Assembly (NCBI GenBank): GCA_045124315.1
Contig: JBGVLO010000183.1
Span: forward strand, 24,539 to 88,538
Origin: CAG-411 sp045124315
GTDB taxonomy: Bacteria; Bacillota; Clostridia; Lachnospirales; Lachnospiraceae
Reading direction: 5' to 3'
Length of the DNA stretch: 64,000 nt
Part shown: piece after piece, positions 43,838 through 52,445 of the stretch
Numbering within the stretch: the stretch's first letter is position 1
How the letters are laid out: each line of letters starts with the position of its first letter
Notes under the pieces: model-generated
The model's input: only the letters and a program-made list of their open reading frames with translations
Database searches by the model: none
Told to the model about the DNA's origin: nothing
Program-made: the position numbers and the translations under genes

Positions 43838-46213
43838 ATGAATAAAAAATCACTTCAAACATTAGAATATACAAAAATCATTTCCATGCTGACCGATTGT
43901 GCCAGCTCTCAGATGGGAAAAGAACGTTGCCGTTCCCTTTTACCATCTATTGATCTAGAAGAAATTCAACGCTGCCAGAAAGAAACCAGCGTGGCCTTAT
44001 CTTATCTTTTGCAAAAGGGAAGTCTGTCTTTTTCAGGGATGACCGACATTACCCCTTCCTTAAAAAGACTGGAAGTGGGCGCCAGCTTAAGCATTACAGA
44101 GCTTCTTCGCATCAGCAGTCTGTTATCCGTTGCGTTGCGTGTAAAAACTTATGGAAGAAAAGAACAAGAGGAAAATGAGGAGCCAGACTGTCTGCAAACC
44201 CGTTTTTCCTATATAGAGCCATTGTCCAACCTGAATAACGAAATTACCCGTTGTATTCTCTCAGAAGAAGAGGTAAGCGACAATGCCAGTGCTGGATTGC
44301 GGGAAGTTCGCAGACAGATTAAATTGACAAACCAGAAAATTCATGATCAGCTAAATCAGATTTTAAACCGTTCCCGTTCCATGTTGCAAGACGGTCTCAT
44401 TACCATGCGTAATGGTCGCTACTGTCTCCCTGTAAAGGCAGAACATAAGAGTTCCTTTCCAGGTATGGTTCACGATCAGTCTTCCAGTGGGTCTACCCTG
44501 TTTATTGAACCGGTTGCCATTGTAAAGCTAAACAACACTTTGCGGGAACTGGCAGTAGATGAACAGAAAGAAATTGAAAAGGTCTTAGGAGAACTTAGTA
44601 ATCTTGCTGCCCTGGAAATAGAAGCATTGCAAACTGATCTCTCTGTTTTAGTAGAGTTGGATTTCATTTTTGCAAAGGCAGCTCTTTCAAAAAAAATGCG
44701 TGCCAGTGAGCCAATCTTCAACACCAACGGATATCTGAACATCAAGAAAGGAAAACATCCTTTGATCGATCCACATAAAGTAGTGCCAATCGATGTTATG
44801 TTAGGAAAGGATTTCGATCTTCTTGTGATCACCGGTCCAAATACGGGTGGTAAGACCGTCACGTTAAAAACAATCGGACTATTTACATTAATGGGACAGG
44901 CAGGCCTTCACATTCCAGCCTTTGACCACTCAGAACTGGCAGTGTTTACCGATGTATTTGCAGATATTGGAGACGAACAGAGCATTGAACAAAGCCTTAG
45001 TACATTCTCCTCCCACATGACAAATACCGTGTCTATTTTAGAACAGGCCACACCTACCACTCTTTGTCTTTTTGATGAGTTAGGCGCTGGAACCGATCCC
45101 ATTGAAGGAGCTGCTTTGGCCATGTCCATCCTCTCCCATTTACACGATCAGAAGATCCGCACCGTTGCCACCACTCATTATAGCGAACTAAAAGTTTTTG
45201 CTTTATCTACAGAAGGGGTAGAAAACGGCAGCTGTGAGTTTGATATAGAAACTTTGCGTCCTACTTACCGTCTGTTAATTGGTATTCCAGGTAAGAGTAA
45301 TGCCTTTGCCATTTCCGGAAAGCTTGGGCTTCCTGATTACATTATCGAGCAGGCAAAGACCTATATCGACAATGAGGATCAGAATTTCGAAGATGTGATC
45401 AGCGATTTGGAAAAAAGCCGAATCACCATTGAAAAAGAACAGGAAGAAATCAAAAAATATAAGGCAGAAATTGAAGAATTAAAGAAAAAATTGACAGCTA
45501 AGAACGAACGAATCGACAATGCGAAAGAAAAGATCCTTCGTCGTGCAGAAGAAGAAGCACGCACCATTTTACAGGAAGCAAAAGATTACGCAGACGACAC
45601 CATAAAAAAATACACCAAGTGGTCAAAAGACAGCGGTCTTAACAAAGCTATGGAGCAGGAACGAGCTGCCCTTCGCAAAAAGCTCTCTGAATCCGAAGAA
45701 AAATTAGCCTTAAAAAACAAAAAGAAACCAAAGAAAGAATTAAAATCCAAAGATCTAAAACTCGGAGATTCCGTAATGGTTCTCAGTCTCAATCTAAAAG
45801 GTACTGTAAGTAGCCTTCCAAATGCAAAGGGCGATTTATATGTGCAGATGGGAATTCTTCGTTCTCAGGTGAACATTTCAGATCTAGAGTTAATTGATGA
45901 GGAAGTAATTACCAGCCCAACACTAAAAAAGACCGGCAGTGGTAAGATTAAAATGACAAAAACCGCAAATATCAGTACCGAACTAAATATTATCGGATTG
46001 ACTACTGCTGAGGCAATTCCAAAACTGGATAAATATTTAGATGACGCCTATCTCTCTCATGTGCCACAAGTCACCATCATTCATGGCCGAGGGACAGGAG
46101 CCCTTAGAAACGCAGTACATGCCCATTTAAAGAAATGTAAATATGTAAAAAGCTATCGCGTAGGAGAATTTGGAGAAGGGGATCACGGCGTAACTATTGT
46201 CACATTTCGTTAA
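43838..46213 (+). CDS. mutS2: Endonuclease MutS2 / RqcU
   Basis: 791 residues. The MutS core has Walker A VITGPNTGGKTVTLKTIGLF, Walker B LCLFDELGAGTDPIEGAALA and ATTHYSELK. A long coiled coil (about 520-620, Lys/Glu-rich) and a KOW-like segment follow. The C-terminal Smr domain carries LNIIGLTTAEAIPKLDKYLD and VTIIHGRGTGALRNAVHAHL. MutS2 suppresses homologous recombination and, in Bacillus, acts on collided ribosomes. There is no mismatch-recognition domain. GGAGG precedes the ATG, and two regulatory genes follow on the same strand within 27 bases. Confidence 0.97.
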   Translation: MNKKSLQTLEYTKIISMLTDCASSQMGKERCRSLLPSIDLEEIQRCQKETSVALSYLLQKGSLSFSGMTDITPSLKRLEVGASLSITELLRISSLLSVALRVKTYGRKEQEENEEPDCLQTRFSYIEPLSNLNNEITRCILSEEEVSDNASAGLREVRRQIKLTNQKIHDQLNQILNRSRSMLQDGLITMRNGRYCLPVKAEHKSSFPGMVHDQSSSGSTLFIEPVAIVKLNNTLRELAVDEQKEIEKVLGELSNLAALEIEALQTDLSVLVELDFIFAKAALSKKMRASEPIFNTNGYLNIKKGKHPLIDPHKVVPIDVMLGKDFDLLVITGPNTGGKTVTLKTIGLFTLMGQAGLHIPAFDHSELAVFTDVFADIGDEQSIEQSLSTFSSHMTNTVSILEQATPTTLCLFDELGAGTDPIEGAALAMSILSHLHDQKIRTVATTHYSELKVFALSTEGVENGSCEFDIETLRPTYRLLIGIPGKSNAFAISGKLGLPDYIIEQAKTYIDNEDQNFEDVISDLEKSRITIEKEQEEIKKYKAEIEELKKKLTAKNERIDNAKEKILRRAEEEARTILQEAKDYADDTIKKYTKWSKDSGLNKAMEQERAALRKKLSESEEKLALKNKKKPKKELKSKDLKLGDSVMVLSLNLKGTVSSLPNAKGDLYVQMGILRSQVNISDLELIDEEVITSPTLKKTGSGKIKMTKTANISTELNIIGLTTAEAIPKLDKYLDDAYLSHVPQVTIIHGRGTGALRNAVHAHLKKCKYVKSYRVGEFGEGDHGVTIVTFR

Positions 46214-46240
46214 TGGGTTCGCTTAGAAGGGAGTTTACTT

Positions 46241-46960
46241 ATGGCAGCAAAACAAAAAATACTGATCGTCGATGACGATACAAATATTGCAGAATTAATT
46301 TCATTATATTTAACAAAGGAATGTTTTGAAACTCTAATTGTAAATGATGGTGAAGAAGCATTGCAACAATTCCCAAGTTTCCATCCAGACCTGATTTTAC
46401 TAGACCTTATGTTACCGGGAATCGATGGATATGGTGTCTGTCGAGAGATTCGAAAATCCTCCACAGTTCCTATCATTATGTTGTCTGCAAAGGGAGAAAT
46501 CTTTGATAAGGTTCTAGGTTTGGAACTTGGTGCGGACGATTACATGATCAAGCCCTTTGACTCAAAAGAGCTGGTAGCAAGAGTAAAAGCAGTTCTTCGT
46601 AGATTTCACAATGGATCTACCACACAAACTGCTACTCCTGTGCTCTCCGCACAGACAGGAGATTATGTTAGTTATCCGGATTTGCTCATCAATCAGACCA
46701 ATTACTATGTATTATATCAGAACCAGCCTATCGACATGCCACCAAAAGAACTGGAACTACTTTATTTTCTTGCCTCGCATCCAAACCAGGTATTTACCAG
46801 AGAACAGTTGCTGGATCATATTTGGGGCTACGACTACGTAGGAGATACCAGAACGGTAGATGTACACATCAAACGCCTTCGTGAGAAATTCCAAGATCAT
46901 GAAACATGGGGAATTGGTACTGTATGGGGAATTGGATATAAATTCGAGGTGCGTAAATAA
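46241..46960 (+). CDS. Response regulator, OmpR/PhoB family
   Basis: 239 residues. The receiver has LIVDDDTNIAELI (acidic pocket), LILLDLMLPGIDGYG with the phospho-acceptor Asp near 53, IIMLSAKGEIF and YMIKPFDSKELV. The C-terminal winged helix (LELLYFLASHPNQVFTREQL, DTRTVDVHIKRLREKFQDHE) is complete. AGGGAG lies upstream of the ATG. The last base overlaps the kinase start, so the pair is a co-translated two-component system placed after mutS2. Target genes are unknown. Confidence 0.95.
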   Translation: MAAKQKILIVDDDTNIAELISLYLTKECFETLIVNDGEEALQQFPSFHPDLILLDLMLPGIDGYGVCREIRKSSTVPIIMLSAKGEIFDKVLGLELGADDYMIKPFDSKELVARVKAVLRRFHNGSTTQTATPVLSAQTGDYVSYPDLLINQTNYYVLYQNQPIDMPPKELELLYFLASHPNQVFTREQLLDHIWGYDYVGDTRTVDVHIKRLREKFQDHETWGIGTVWGIGYKFEVRK

Positions 46961-48387
46961 TGCAGACATCTATGTTAAAAAAAACAATCAGCTTTTATGT
47001 TCTGATCAGCGTTCTTTTACTTTTGCTTTTCCACCTATTTGGAGGAAATATACTGAAAGAACAGGTCATTGCTGAAAAAAAATCGGAATTGTCCACCTAC
47101 AGCCACTATATACAGGAACATCACTTCGATGTTGCCACTGACAACAATTCCATTTATAACACCGGAAATATTGCTTTGCAAATTGCAGAATCCGACCAAT
47201 TGCTTGGTGTGCGCACATGGATCGTCAATGGCAATGGAGGACTCATTCTGGATTCTGCCAACGAAGAATTGCAACCGGATTCCATCGATGTTCTGCATTA
47301 TTGTCCCGATTATTTTGATAATTACTATTATGTGAACAAATCCATTCCCACCTTACAACCGGCTCCAATGTTGTCCGTAATTTTACCGGTATCCAGTGGT
47401 TTTCACATAAAAGGCTATGTGGTGATCCACTATCCCATGGAGAAAATTCAACAACAGGTTGCCTATTATCAGGACATTGGATTTACAATCTGGCTTTTAA
47501 TGCTTTTTGTGTTTGGTATTTCCATCTTCTTTATTTGGTTTACCACCATTCGACCAACCCAGCGCATTCTTCGATCTGTTTCCGCTGCAAACCAGGGAGA
47601 ATATAATCTGCCTACCAATGTCAAACAAAATGATGAACTGGGTACATTGGATCTTGAACTGGAATATATGAGGGAACAACTAAAAAATCTGGATAATTAT
47701 CAAAAGCATTTTATTGCCAATGTATCCCATGATTTTCGTTCTCCACTGACTTCCATTCGAGGTTATGCCATTGCTATGCAGGATGGCACCATTCCACCGG
47801 AACTCCATGGAAAATATTTAGATGTCATCACTTTTGAGGTGGATCGTTTGACGAAACTAACCAGCAATCTGCTTTCCCTGAACCAGTTTGAGCAGGGGGG
47901 ACACCACCTGGATATTACCTCCTTTGACATTAACCGGATCATCAAGCAGACTGCTGCTACCTTTGAAGGACACTGCAACCAGAAACGCATCAAACTTAAG
48001 CTTATCTTTTCCGAAAAAGAAACTTTTGTGAATGCGGATCAAAGCAAAATACAGCAAATTTTATACAACCTTTTGGACAATGCCATCAAATTTAGCAATA
48101 AAGACTCAGAAATTCATATTCGCACCGTAGAAAAACGAGAAAAAGTTTTAGTTTCTGTAAAAGATTTTGGTATTGGAATTCCAAAAGACGGAATTAAGAA
48201 AATATGGGAACGATTTTATAAGACCGATTTATCTCGTGGAAAAGATAAAAAGGGTACAGGACTTGGCCTCTCCATCACAAAAGAAATCATCAATGCACAC
48301 AATGAAAATATCAATGTTATCAGCACGGAAGGGGCAGGCACCGAATTTACATTCACCCTCACTTTAACCACACCAAACGAGTATTAG
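46960..48387 (+). CDS. Membrane sensor histidine kinase
   Basis: 475 residues. Helix 1 (TISFYVLISVLLLLLFHLFG) and helix 2 (IGFTIWLLMLFVFGISIFFI) flank an extracytoplasmic sensor of about 140 residues. A HAMP linker, H-box ANVSHDFRSPLTSIRGY, N-box LYNLLDNAIKFSN, G1 DFGIGIPKDGI and G2 KGTGLGLSI follow; all kinase motifs are present. The ATG overlaps the regulator stop by one base (TAATG), with GAGGTG eight bases upstream. The ligand of the sensor domain is unknown. A terminator follows at 48459. Confidence 0.95.
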   Translation: MQTSMLKKTISFYVLISVLLLLLFHLFGGNILKEQVIAEKKSELSTYSHYIQEHHFDVATDNNSIYNTGNIALQIAESDQLLGVRTWIVNGNGGLILDSANEELQPDSIDVLHYCPDYFDNYYYVNKSIPTLQPAPMLSVILPVSSGFHIKGYVVIHYPMEKIQQQVAYYQDIGFTIWLLMLFVFGISIFFIWFTTIRPTQRILRSVSAANQGEYNLPTNVKQNDELGTLDLELEYMREQLKNLDNYQKHFIANVSHDFRSPLTSIRGYAIAMQDGTIPPELHGKYLDVITFEVDRLTKLTSNLLSLNQFEQGGHHLDITSFDINRIIKQTAATFEGHCNQKRIKLKLIFSEKETFVNADQSKIQQILYNLLDNAIKFSNKDSEIHIRTVEKREKVLVSVKDFGIGIPKDGIKKIWERFYKTDLSRGKDKKGTGLGLSITKEIINAHNENINVISTEGAGTEFTFTLTLTTPNEY

Positions 48388-48458
48388 CAATCATAATGCT
48401 TCACAATCCATATCATTTCCAAAACCAATATAACTTGTCATCTATAGATATGTAAAGA

Positions 48459-48497
48459 TAAGAAAAGAGACGAAAACAATCGTCTCTTTTCTTATTT
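48459..48497. terminator. Bidirectional terminator between histidine kinase and trmL
   Basis: AAGAAAAGAGACGA and TCGTCTCTTTTCTT form a 14-base stem with a short A-rich loop, followed by T-rich sequence on the plus strand. It touches the trmL stop on the minus strand. Confidence 0.85.
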
Positions 48498-48989
48498 TTA
48501 CCAGTGAAGCCTATGTAATTCACCAGTTTCACTTAAATTCATAAAATCATTCTGTCTCAATGCTTCATATAGAACAATCGCAGCTGCATTTGACAAATTC
48601 AAAGAACGAATCTCGCCAAACATAGGAATACGAATACACTCCTCCGGGTGCTGAACCAAAATCTCTTCCGGTATTCCTGCACTCTCCTTACCAAACATAA
48701 TGTATGCATCTTCTTCATACTTCACATCCGCATAAGTATGTCTCGCTTTCGTAGTAGCGTAATAAACTTTGGCATCCGGGTTCTTCTCCAAGAAATCCGC
48801 ATAGCTGTCATATACTGTCACATCCAGCTTATCCCAGTAATCCAAACCTGCTCTCTTTACTTCCTTCTGCGTAATACGAAATCCCATAGGCTCAATTAAA
48901 TGTAATCTGGCGCCTGCTGCAACGCAAGTACGTCCAATATTACCTGTATTTGCTGGAATCTCTGGTTCTAATAAAACAATATTCAACAT
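48498..48989 (-). CDS. trmL: tRNA (cytidine(34)-2'-O)-methyltransferase TrmL
   Basis: 163 residues, the family length. LNIVLLEPEIPANTGNIGRT opens the SPOUT fold. YYATTKARHTYADV, IMFGKESAGIPEEIL and RIPMFGEIRSLNLSNAAAIV form the knotted SAM site. It methylates the ribose of the wobble base in tRNA-Leu. GAAGGA precedes the ATG, two bases after the cheX stop, so the two genes are cotranscribed although their functions appear unrelated. Confidence 0.96.
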   Translation of the reverse strand: MLNIVLLEPEIPANTGNIGRTCVAAGARLHLIEPMGFRITQKEVKRAGLDYWDKLDVTVYDSYADFLEKNPDAKVYYATTKARHTYADVKYEEDAYIMFGKESAGIPEEILVQHPEECIRIPMFGEIRSLNLSNAAAIVLYEALRQNDFMNLSETGELHRLHW

Positions 48990-48991
48990 GA

Positions 48992-49462
48992 TTAATCTTC
49001 CTTCACTGAAATATTTACATCAATGGTTCTATTATCTGATAAAATCAGTGGAACACAAATGTTCTGTGCAACTGCCGGGTGGAATGTCATATTTCCCACA
49101 CAAACAGTTGGTGGTGTAATATCGATACCAATTCCCTTTGTTGAGAAAATAGTCGCCGCATTTCCCATAATCATATTCCCTAATTCACAGATTGCACTCA
49201 TATATAATTCATTCATCTCTGTAGCAGGCATCATACACATATTTCCCGATACCAAACATGCCACATCATTTGGGAACGCTAACATTACCTGCCCTTTCAT
49301 CTCTCCGGTAATACCAATCATAATTACAATAGTATCCTCTTCAAAATGTGCTTCCTTCACATTTGGTTTTCCCAAGGTAGTCTCCACCTGAGATACATCC
49401 TTCAGCATCTGCATAGCTGCCGATAAAAATGGATTGATAATTTCTGCACTTAACCCCGCCAT
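48992..49462 (-). CDS. cheX: Chemotaxis phosphatase CheX
   Basis: 156 residues. INPFLSAAMQMLKDVSQVET and the catalytic helix SAICELGNMIMGNAATIF (Glu and Asn of the ExxN phosphatase motif) match CheX/CheC. ITPPTVCVGNMTFHP and ICVPLILSDNRTIDVNISV form the final sheet. It removes phosphate from CheY-P or a related receiver. No other chemotaxis gene is in the window. AGGAGG precedes the ATG. It could act on a non-motility receiver. Confidence 0.9.
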   Translation of the reverse strand: MAGLSAEIINPFLSAAMQMLKDVSQVETTLGKPNVKEAHFEEDTIVIMIGITGEMKGQVMLAFPNDVACLVSGNMCMMPATEMNELYMSAICELGNMIMGNAATIFSTKGIGIDITPPTVCVGNMTFHPAVAQNICVPLILSDNRTIDVNISVKED

Positions 49463-49584
49463 ACTGTATTCCTCCTAACACATTCTTTCTATTTCGCAAT
49501 ACAAAGCCCTCTCTTGTAATTTCTAATACACAAAAGACCCCTTATTTATTCTCTCATGTATCGTTCTTTTAATACGAAACAATC

Positions 49585-49614
49585 GTTACAGTTCACAGAT
49601 ATGCGAACTGTAAC
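49585..49614. repeat. 30-base palindromic repeat (GTTACAGTTCACA family)
   Basis: GTTACAGTTCACA, a GATA loop and TGCGAACTGTAAC form a near-perfect hairpin matching the copies at 42162 and 55741. It lies in the gap between cheX and the aminotransferase gene. A weaker AATCTAC/GTAGATT pair flanks it at 49619-49661. Confidence 0.75.
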
Positions 49615-49702
49615 AAACAATCTACCATAACCCTACCAAAACAAATACCGACCGTAGATTGATTCACTCTATATCTAGTGTACCATAATTCGACAATAAA
49701 AT

Positions 49703-50869
49703 CTATTCTTTTTCATGTCGTTTCACAAAACATTCGATTCGCTGAAGGGCTGTCTTAAGATCTTCAATGGAATATGCATAGGAAATTCGTAGAAAACCTT
49801 CTCCACAATCCCCAAAGGCAGTTCCCGGTACAACCGCAACCTTTTCTTCTTCCAATAGCTTCGTAGCAAATTCATCACTGGTCATACCGAATTTCTTAAT
49901 ACTTGGAAATACATAAAATGCACCAAAAGGTTCGAATACATCAAATCCTATTCTTCTAAGTTCATGAATCAAAAATCTTCTTCTCTGATCATATGCTTCT
50001 CGCATGCGTTCCACATCTGCATCTCCGTTTCTCAACGCCTCCACTGCAGCATACTGACTATTTGTAGGTGCACACATAATTGCAAACTGATGGATTTTAA
50101 GCATCTGTTCTAAAATAAGCTGTGGTGCTGCTACATAACCCAGTCTCCATCCTGTCATAGCATAGGCTTTTGAAAAACCGTTGATCAGAATCGTTCTTTC
50201 CTTCATTCCAGGAAACTCTGCAATGGTTACATGTCTTTCGTTGTAAGTCAATTCGGAATAGATTTCATCAGAAATCACATAAAGATCTTTTTCAATTACC
50301 ACATCTACAATTTCCTCCAAGTCTTCTCTTGTAAGGATTGCTCCTGTGGGGTTATTAGGAAATGGCAACACCAAAACTTTTGTCTTATCCGTAATCTTTT
50401 CTAGTATTTGTTCTTTTGTCAACTTAAAATCATTCTCTTCCTGCAATTCAATCACTACAGGAACTCCATCTGCCAGTGTAACACACGGTAAATACGAAAC
50501 ATAACTAGGCATAGGAAGCAGTACTTCGTCTCCCGGATCCAACATAGCACGAAGAGCCAGATCAATGGCTTCACTTCCACCCACAGTTACCATAACCTCA
50601 TTTTGATAATCATAAGACACTTCATAGCGACGTTTTAAATATTTTGCAATTTCTTCCTTTAATTCCTTTAACCCCGCATTTGAAGTATAAAAAGTTCTTC
50701 CCTTCTCCAACGAATAAATTCCTTCTTCACGAATATGCCATGGCGTATCAAAGTCCGGTTCACCCACACCTAGAGAAATGGCATCCTTCATCTCACTTAC
50801 AAGATCAAAAAATTTACGTATTCCAGAAGGCTGTATCCCAACTACCTTGCTTGATAACGGATTTCTCAT
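49703..50869 (-). CDS. Class I/II pyridoxal-phosphate aminotransferase
   Basis: 388 residues. DAISLGVGEPDFDTPWHIRE and RTFYTSNAGLKELKEEIAKY open the fold. LVLPFPNNPTGAILTREDLE, YVISDEIYSELTYN and the PLP-lysine block INGFSKAYAMTGWRLGYVAA are present. The group includes aspartate, aromatic and N-acetyl-diaminopimelate aminotransferases (PatA-like); the substrate cannot be told. The ATG overlaps the stop of the Lrp-type regulator (ATGA), a pairing common in Firmicutes and archaea where the regulator senses an amino acid related to the substrate. Confidence 0.93.
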   Translation of the reverse strand: MRNPLSSKVVGIQPSGIRKFFDLVSEMKDAISLGVGEPDFDTPWHIREEGIYSLEKGRTFYTSNAGLKELKEEIAKYLKRRYEVSYDYQNEVMVTVGGSEAIDLALRAMLDPGDEVLLPMPSYVSYLPCVTLADGVPVVIELQEENDFKLTKEQILEKITDKTKVLVLPFPNNPTGAILTREDLEEIVDVVIEKDLYVISDEIYSELTYNERHVTIAEFPGMKERTILINGFSKAYAMTGWRLGYVAAPQLILEQMLKIHQFAIMCAPTNSQYAAVEALRNGDADVERMREAYDQRRRFLIHELRRIGFDVFEPFGAFYVFPSIKKFGMTSDEFATKLLEEEKVAVVPGTAFGDCGEGFLRISYAYSIEDLKTALQRIECFVKRHEKE

Positions 50870-51360
50870 GGTGTAATCAACATCCTTTCATCATCTGTAT
50901 TAATGTCATGCAGTTCTAATCCATGCTCCTTATATTTCTTTAGAATAAAGTTTGTGGAAGTACTTAACACAGACTCCAAAGTAGAAAGTTTGCTTGACAC
51001 AAAATTTGCTACTTCTCTCATAGTCTTTCCCTCTATCATGACTGCCAGATCAAATTCACCGGAAATCAAGTATACACTTTCCACCTCATCAAACTTATAG
51101 ATTCGCTCCGCGATTTTATCAAATCCCTGCCCTCTCTGAGGGGTTACCTTCACCTCGATCAAAGCTGTCACTCTCTCACAATCTGTTTTGTCCCAATTGA
51201 TCAAAGTCGGGTATCCACAGATAATGTGCTCTTTTTCCATATTCTCAAGCTCTTTTTTTACCTGCTCCAACTCATATCCCAACATAACAGCCAGTTCTTC
51301 TGGTGTCAAACGACCATTCTTATCAATGGTCTTCAATATTGTATTCCTCATAACTCCCAT
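50866..51360 (-). CDS. Lrp/AsnC-family transcriptional regulator
   Basis: 164 residues. An N-terminal helix-turn-helix (GRLTPEELAVMLGYELEQVK) is followed by YPTLINWDKTDCERVTALIE and the ligand-binding RAM domain (RIYKFDEVESVYLISGEFDL, FVSSKLSTLESVLSTSTNFI). It probably forms octamers and responds to an amino acid. AAGGA precedes the ATG at 51360. It overlaps the aminotransferase start by four bases, so it most likely controls its own operon. Confidence 0.93.
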   Translation of the reverse strand: MGVMRNTILKTIDKNGRLTPEELAVMLGYELEQVKKELENMEKEHIICGYPTLINWDKTDCERVTALIEVKVTPQRGQGFDKIAERIYKFDEVESVYLISGEFDLAVMIEGKTMREVANFVSSKLSTLESVLSTSTNFILKKYKEHGLELHDINTDDERMLITP

Positions 51361-51429
51361 ACTCTCATCCTTCCTCTCATATTACAGCTTAGATAACGAT
51401 TCACTTCCTGAACAGTTACCAACTTAGCC

Positions 51430-52413
51430 TTATTCTACCTTATACAGTTCGTCCGACTTAGGTGGCTCCAGATAGAAGCGTTCTCCCTCTCGAATGATCA
51501 CCTTATCATTGCCCGCAACTGCTTTTCCTATGATGGCAGCCGGTATCCCTGCTTCCTCCAATGCTTTCACTAATGCATTTCCATTTTGGGTTCCCATAAG
51601 CATACATCCACTGGACATAAGCTGATAAGGATTCAAATCATAAAATTCACAAATTTCTACCGTTTCCTGACGGATTGGTATTTTTTCCAATTCCACCTCT
51701 ACGCCAATTCCGGCCGCACTGGCAACTTCCCAAAGCGCCCCGTAAATACCGCCCTCTGTGATATCGTGCATACTGGTAACTCCCACCTGGGAAGCAATTT
51801 TCGCATCCTTTACCACAGAAATATGTTTGATAAGCTCTTTGGCATTTTCCATATACTCTTTTGTATATCGGCCAGTTAACTCTTCAAAATGATCGTTTGC
51901 CAGAATGGCCGTTCCTTCTAAGCCTGCCCATTTTGTCATTACCAGCTCGTCTCCCACTTCCAGACCTTTTGTGGCAACCAGCTGCTCCTTCTTTATCTTT
52001 CCAACTCCTGTCACTGTGATCAACGGCTGATTAACTGCTTTCGATACTTCTGTGTGTCCACCCATGATCTCAATGTTCAATTCCTTACACACACTCTCCA
52101 TCTCAGACATAATTCTCTTAAGCGCAATTTCTCTGCTGCCATCCGGCAAAATCACACTTGTCAGAATACCAATGACCTCTGCTCCACTGGAGGCAATATC
52201 ATTGGCCGTAATATGTACCGCTAGTGTACCAATCTCATTTACAGTTCCTGTAATAGGATCTGTAGACAGAACAATTACTTCATCAGGAGCTACTGAAACA
52301 GCGGTACAATCCTCGCCTACTCCTGCATGTATCAATACTTCTTCTCTTCTTTTCCGTAATTGTTTAAAAACAGATCGCTTCAATACGGTCTCTGATACTT
52401 TTCCGACTTTCAT
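51430..52413 (-). CDS. AIR synthase-related (HypE/PurM-like) ATP-binding protein
   Basis: 327 residues. GVGEDCTAVSVAPDEVIVLS and STDPITGTVNEIGTLAVHIT resemble the glycine-rich ATP-binding strand and Asp motif of HypE/PurM/SelD proteins. NDIASSGAEVIGILTSVILP, EIMGGHTEVSKAVNQPLITV and MHDITEGGIYGALWEVASAA are conserved family blocks. No hydrogenase genes are near and the HypE C-terminal PRIC cysteine is absent (it ends DELYKVE), so it is not a true HypE. The role is unknown. AGAGGA precedes the ATG. It is the last gene after the VanW-type gene, about 30 bases away. Confidence 0.85.
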   Translation of the reverse strand: MKVGKVSETVLKRSVFKQLRKRREEVLIHAGVGEDCTAVSVAPDEVIVLSTDPITGTVNEIGTLAVHITANDIASSGAEVIGILTSVILPDGSREIALKRIMSEMESVCKELNIEIMGGHTEVSKAVNQPLITVTGVGKIKKEQLVATKGLEVGDELVMTKWAGLEGTAILANDHFEELTGRYTKEYMENAKELIKHISVVKDAKIASQVGVTSMHDITEGGIYGALWEVASAAGIGVEVELEKIPIRQETVEICEFYDLNPYQLMSSGCMLMGTQNGNALVKALEEAGIPAAIIGKAVAGNDKVIIREGERFYLEPPKSDELYKVE

Positions 52414-52445
52414 GTGTTTCCTCTTTTCTGCTTAATAAACGCTTT

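Noticed and set aside
51430..52413. Hydrogenase maturation protein HypE
   Set aside because: The fold matches, but the C-terminal cysteine motif and any hydrogenase genes are missing.
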